Shown in pieces: positions 60,153 to 64,000 of a stretch of DNA of 64,000 bases; the stretch's first letter is position 1; each line of letters starts with the position of its first letter. The DNA is from Raphanus sativus (Eukaryota; Streptophyta; Magnoliopsida; Brassicales; Brassicaceae), in assembly GCF_000801105.2 (NCBI RefSeq), contig NC_079514.1, positions 32,165,075 through 32,229,074 of the forward strand. Direction: 5' to 3'. The notes under the pieces are model-generated. The model made no database searches, had not been told where the DNA came from, and saw only the letters and a program-made list of their open reading frames with translations. Both the position numbers and the translations under genes were made by a program.

Positions 60153-61650
60153 TTATTAGGGTTTTCCTCTTCTTTTTTATTAGTTTTAATCTTTTCTTTT
60201 ATATTACTTATGTGTTTTGGCTTAATTATTAAGATTTTTTATAGATTGTGCTTGTTTAACTGTCGATTGATAGTTTTAATCTTTTATTTTTTCAGTTGCT
60301 TCACAATAAACTTACTTTCTCAAAAACAATTAATTTCAAATAAGCTTTGTTTACGAGTTCACCTCTGTTTCTGAACATGTGTGTTTCTACTTTATATCCA
60401 TCTGTCCCTATTTCAACTTTTCGCAAGTTGTATGATCAGTCTCAAAGATAATAGAATTGTTATATACCCTCACGAGAGATATGCTGAAACCAGAGACTCC
60501 GTTTAGATCGCTTACCACAAATCCCAAATACATAGTACCATCTTATGTATAACTGAAAACTTGAAGAGGAGTTTGCAAAAGTAACGCTGCATAACTGTCT
60601 CCATTATCCCGCCTAACGTCAACTCCTCTTCGCAGTGTTGCAGATGCTAGCCTTTGTGTGTCTGATGGGCTCGCCATCGAACTTCATAAAAGACTAGAAA
60701 GCTTCTGTCTGGAACCCAAGGTTGTTTTGTCCATCTCGAAAACAGATCTCGGCAGAGCATGATCAATATGCTCGGAAATATCCGAAGGACTCTTTTGCAT
60801 GCATTTTTCAGAAGATGCATCACCAAAAGTGAAGGATAGATAATGAATCTGTAAAGTGAAGGCCAAGGTTTTAGGAAACAAGTATTGAGAAAGAAAGAGA
60901 AGTGTATATAGCTTAGTGGATGTCAGACTGATCAAACTTTAGAGTACGCACCAAGGAACAAGCATATGGAGCATTCACTGGGCACATATCATACTTTCTG
61001 GGACAAAAAGTTAAGAACATCAGTTTCTTATGCTCAGCAACTTGGGCTGTATTGCACCGATAGTAACCGGATGCTCATACGCTAAAATGAATTCAGATTT
61101 TAGTTACTTTAAAGTATTCGGGAGTTTGGGGTTGAATCAGTTTGTTCTCTTTGTTTCCATTTGAAATAAATAAATACATTTTTGGTTTGATTCATTTTAA
61201 CAGAATTTCTTTCACACGTAACCTTTGATACGTAGCCTTGAGATCAATACCTAAACCGAACCAGTTTAACACGAAACAATTTGTTTAGGATTTTTCAAAA
61301 AAAAAAACAATTTGTTTAGGTTTGTACTCATCAATTCTATGTTCGCTTCAATTTGAAATGTATTTTCTCAACAAATTAGATGGTATGATCAATGAAGTTC
61401 TTGCTTAGCCGACTGCAAATAAAAATATTTAACCGATAACGTAGAAATTCATTATATTGACACAGAATAATGAAAAATGAATAAGTTATATACATAGTAA
61501 AAACCATAAATTAATATCCGGTAAATGAATAAACACATAATTAATAAATTCAACTAGTCTTGAATTGGAGATATGTAAAACATATCTTAATTCGATAAAA
61601 TAATAATAATAAAATTTAGATTTTTCATATAAATATATGATCTTTTAAAA
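60153..61650. other. Spacer with possible minus-strand exon remnants
   Basis: On the minus strand, about 60950-60990 (TATGATATGTGCCCAGTGAA.., flanked by AG and GT) and 60850-60684 (HYLSFTFGDASSEKC, DISEHIDHALPRSVFEMDK) look like exons of a host gene, but no full model or family can be supported. Otherwise AT-rich. Confidence 0.3.
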
Positions 61651-61659
61651 ATAAAAATT

Positions 61660-62755
61660 GACTACTATATATATAACTTTTATATAAACATAAACAACTT
61701 ATTTTCTTTTAAAAAATCATCTTTAGTTTTTTTTCAATATTTTGACGTTTTTATTAAATTACGGATAAAGGACAATTATATTCTATCATCAAATTAAACA
61801 CGCATTTTGTATATCAAATAATTTAATTAAACAAGTAAAAGAAAACTAATATATAGTATCGTAAACAATTTTTTCCTTCCTTTTAAATAAAAATAATTAA
61901 AATAACCCTTACAAATTAATCATTTTAAAAATCAATATACGATCACAGTTTCAATAGATATATAACCAATGTAAGAAAAACTTATACTACAAAAGGAAAT
62001 AAAATATAATCACTAATTATACTATTTCATTAATTTATAAAATACTATTTTAAAACAAAATTTTAAATTATCATGAGAAAAATTCCTTAAAAATATTTTT
62101 GTTACTAAACATAGTTCAACAAAACCTATAATAAGTTATAAAACATAACCAGTAAAACACTAAAGTTTCATTAATATTTCATTCCAGATATAATTATGAT
62201 CTGAAACAAATATTTTTTTAAACATCATTTTCCTGTTAAAATAGAAAATATTAATTATTATTTATAATATTATTAAACTACATATATAGTATTTTGAAAT
62301 TGAGATTTAATTATTTTATCAATTTATATTAAATTTTAAATGATTTAGTTTGGAGATAGACTAATTCATTATCATGAAAAGAATCATTTGTGTAAAAGTG
62401 TTTTAAAAATTAAATATTCTGGAAATAAATTTCGAATTATTTATTTACATTTTATATTTTTATTATGTCAAATTGAAATATAAATAATAATATATATATT
62501 ATTATATTTTCTGAATTATTTTTGCTAATTTTGTATTCTCTAAAAATAGAGAATATCAAGGTTACTGTTATTTTAATTCCAACCAAAAATATTTATTAGA
62601 AACAAAAATTATGATCTCAGAATTTCTTTTATTATTTGTTTGTCTATAATATTGTTTTTAATTTATAAATATTTTAAAGACTTCATAAAATTAATATAAA
62701 TTCATATAAATAGTTTTTATTATAATTTTCCGCCCATATGGCGGACCAACTCTAG
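61660..62755 (+). mobile_element. Helitron with clear 3' end, 5' end uncertain
   Basis: 3' terminus CCGCCCATATGGCGG hairpin, then ACCAACTCTAG|T, ending at 62755. The body upstream is AT-rich and non-coding. A possible 5' start lies near 61663 (GACTACTATATATATAAC, degenerate from TCTACTATA), but this is a guess. Confidence 0.6.
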
Positions 62756-63170
62756 TACAACATATTATTAGCTTAAAAGCATTTTAAATCTTTTTGTGCA
62801 CCTAAAAAGAAAATCTTTAAAGTCTTCCACACTCCTCCCCCACCCCAATAAATACAACATGGCAAGCGACTAAAAAGAACCAACGATGGAGAAAAATAAT
62901 AACACTGTCATGCTATATAAGAGTCGCTGGCAACTAACGCTGCTCTTTCATCCATTTTAATGGTTGCCGTAGAAACAGAAAACAGCGACTTTATTACTGT
63001 CACCGGCGGCAATTGTTCCGTGTATGAGTTGAGTCGCAACATTTTCAAAAGAGCTATTTTTAATGAGTAGCTGACATGGCTTTTGGTATTTTATTTTTGA
63101 TTGCACATTATTGTCGCCACGTATAATGAACGAACAAAGTTATGTTATTTGCCGAACATATAGTACTACT

Positions 63171-63355
63171 CCCTCCGCTCGTTTCGACTTGACGTTCTAG
63201 TGCATTTTCTTTGCGTTAATATATTTGACCTTCACATAATTCTATGCAAAAAATGAGGAAATGTGACTTTTTCTACCTTTGTACTTAATAATCTTTAGTG
63301 ATAACACAACGATATAAAGTCAAGTTAATATTAACTACAAATGAAAAAGTTAGAA
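63171..63355 (+). mobile_element. Truncated MITE with CTCCCTCCG end
   Basis: ACTCCCTCCGCTCGTTTCGACTTGACG near 63169 is the typical left end of Stowaway/Mariner-like plant MITEs. The matching right end is not found; the sequence runs into the Helitron start at 63356. Confidence 0.5.
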
Positions 63356-63731
63356 TCTATTATATTAAAACAGAAGTGATGACTTCTCATTCATGTGTGA
63401 TATTTAAAAAAATAGACCCTTACTAAAAACTCATTGAATCAAAACATATCATTAGAGACAAACATGTTATGCGGTTGACCAAAAGAATATTCTTTCCTAA
63501 ACGACTGGTTTGAATTTAATTAAGATATTAACAACCTATATAACTAAATCTGAACATATTAACGGAGCCCTATTATTATGTGATATCAAAGTTTTCTTAT
63601 TAGTATTTAGATAAATCATACATAATAAAACTCATTTACGTCCAGATATATAACCAAATGGTACAGTTAAAGTGAACATATAATACATTTAAAAATCAAT
63701 TGCATTATGTAAATATTCTAATATTTAATAA
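63356..63731 (+). mobile_element. Helitron 5' end (plus strand)
   Basis: A|TCTATTATATTAAAACAG at 63356 is the common crucifer Helitron 5' terminus, followed by AAGT..CATGTGTGATATTT as in related copies. No plus-strand CTAG 3' end is seen before the next element, so it is truncated or overlaps it. Confidence 0.65.
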
Positions 63732-64000
63732 CTAGATGATGATCCGCACATTTGCGCTAATATATATCCAACTAATTCAAAATTTAAAATAATTTTTAAT
63801 TTAATCTAATTTATTTATTAGTTTCAAATTTAAAATAATTAATATATTTAAGTATACAAATCTGCTTCGAATATACTTGGACATCCGAAATATTTTGGAT
63901 CTAAATACCAAAATTTTGAATCCATTTGGATACTAATAATTTTCGGTAAAGTTTAGTACTACTTTCAGATTAGATTTTGTTCGGTTTTTTGGATTCAGAT
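63732..64000 (-). mobile_element. Helitron 3' end (minus strand), continuing beyond the window
   Basis: On the minus strand: AGCGCAAATGTGCGG hairpin, ATCATCATCTAG|T, ending at 63732. The body extends to the right past the window end; no coding sequence is visible in the part present. Confidence 0.65.

Overview
This is a plant nuclear window, almost certainly from a Brassicaceae (Brassica-like) genome. The evidence is AT-rich DNA with spliced genes (GT..AG introns), a brassinosteroid C-6 oxidase (CYP85A) almost identical in type to Arabidopsis CYP85A1, germin-like and S-protein-homologue genes, and many transposon classes with typical crucifer termini. From memory, Arabidopsis CYP85A1 (At5g38970) also sits beside germin-like genes, so the 31-40 kb block is probably conserved ancestral order.

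Layout. 1-4.07 kb: 2.3 copies of a 1.74 kb tandem repeat, each complete copy with one secreted S-protein homologue (SPH) gene. 4.07-9.30 kb: a 5.2 kb PIF/Harbinger transposon with matching TIRs and a TTA target duplication. It encodes a Myb/SANT-like protein, a GRF zinc-finger protein with a C-terminal membrane segment, and a DDE transposase with two frameshifts. 9.3-11.1 kb: a broken MuDR-like transposase with an 803 bp TRIM inside it. 12.7-14.6 kb: a cis-prenyltransferase gene (minus strand) broken by one in-frame stop. 15.2-15.9 kb: a hAT-like foldback. 18-22.2 kb: a LINE fragment next to a CACTA (En/Spm) fragment. 23.1-24.5 kb: a secreted proline-rich protein gene (minus). 25.4-30.8 kb: decayed hAT, TRIM and LINE remnants. 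31.07-34.3 kb: two germin-like genes facing away from each other in a 3.2 kb palindrome whose centre contains nested foldbacks. 35.8-36.6 kb: a retroposon with a 16 bp target duplication. 37.3-40.2 kb: an intact nine-exon CYP85A1 gene (minus). 41-54 kb: foldback and MITE elements, a LINE, a complete non-autonomous Helitron and a long CT microsatellite. 59.6-60.15 kb: a single-exon C2-like protein. 61-64 kb: ends of three more Helitrons.

Apparently functional host genes are two SPH genes, two germin-like genes, CYP85A1, the proline-rich protein gene and the C2-like gene. They do not form a pathway; they are islands in transposon-rich DNA. The least ordinary structures are the germin-like palindrome and the Harbinger element with its extra GRF/membrane ORF. 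All boundaries were read by eye; splice sites were chosen from reading frame and family similarity, without a database search.
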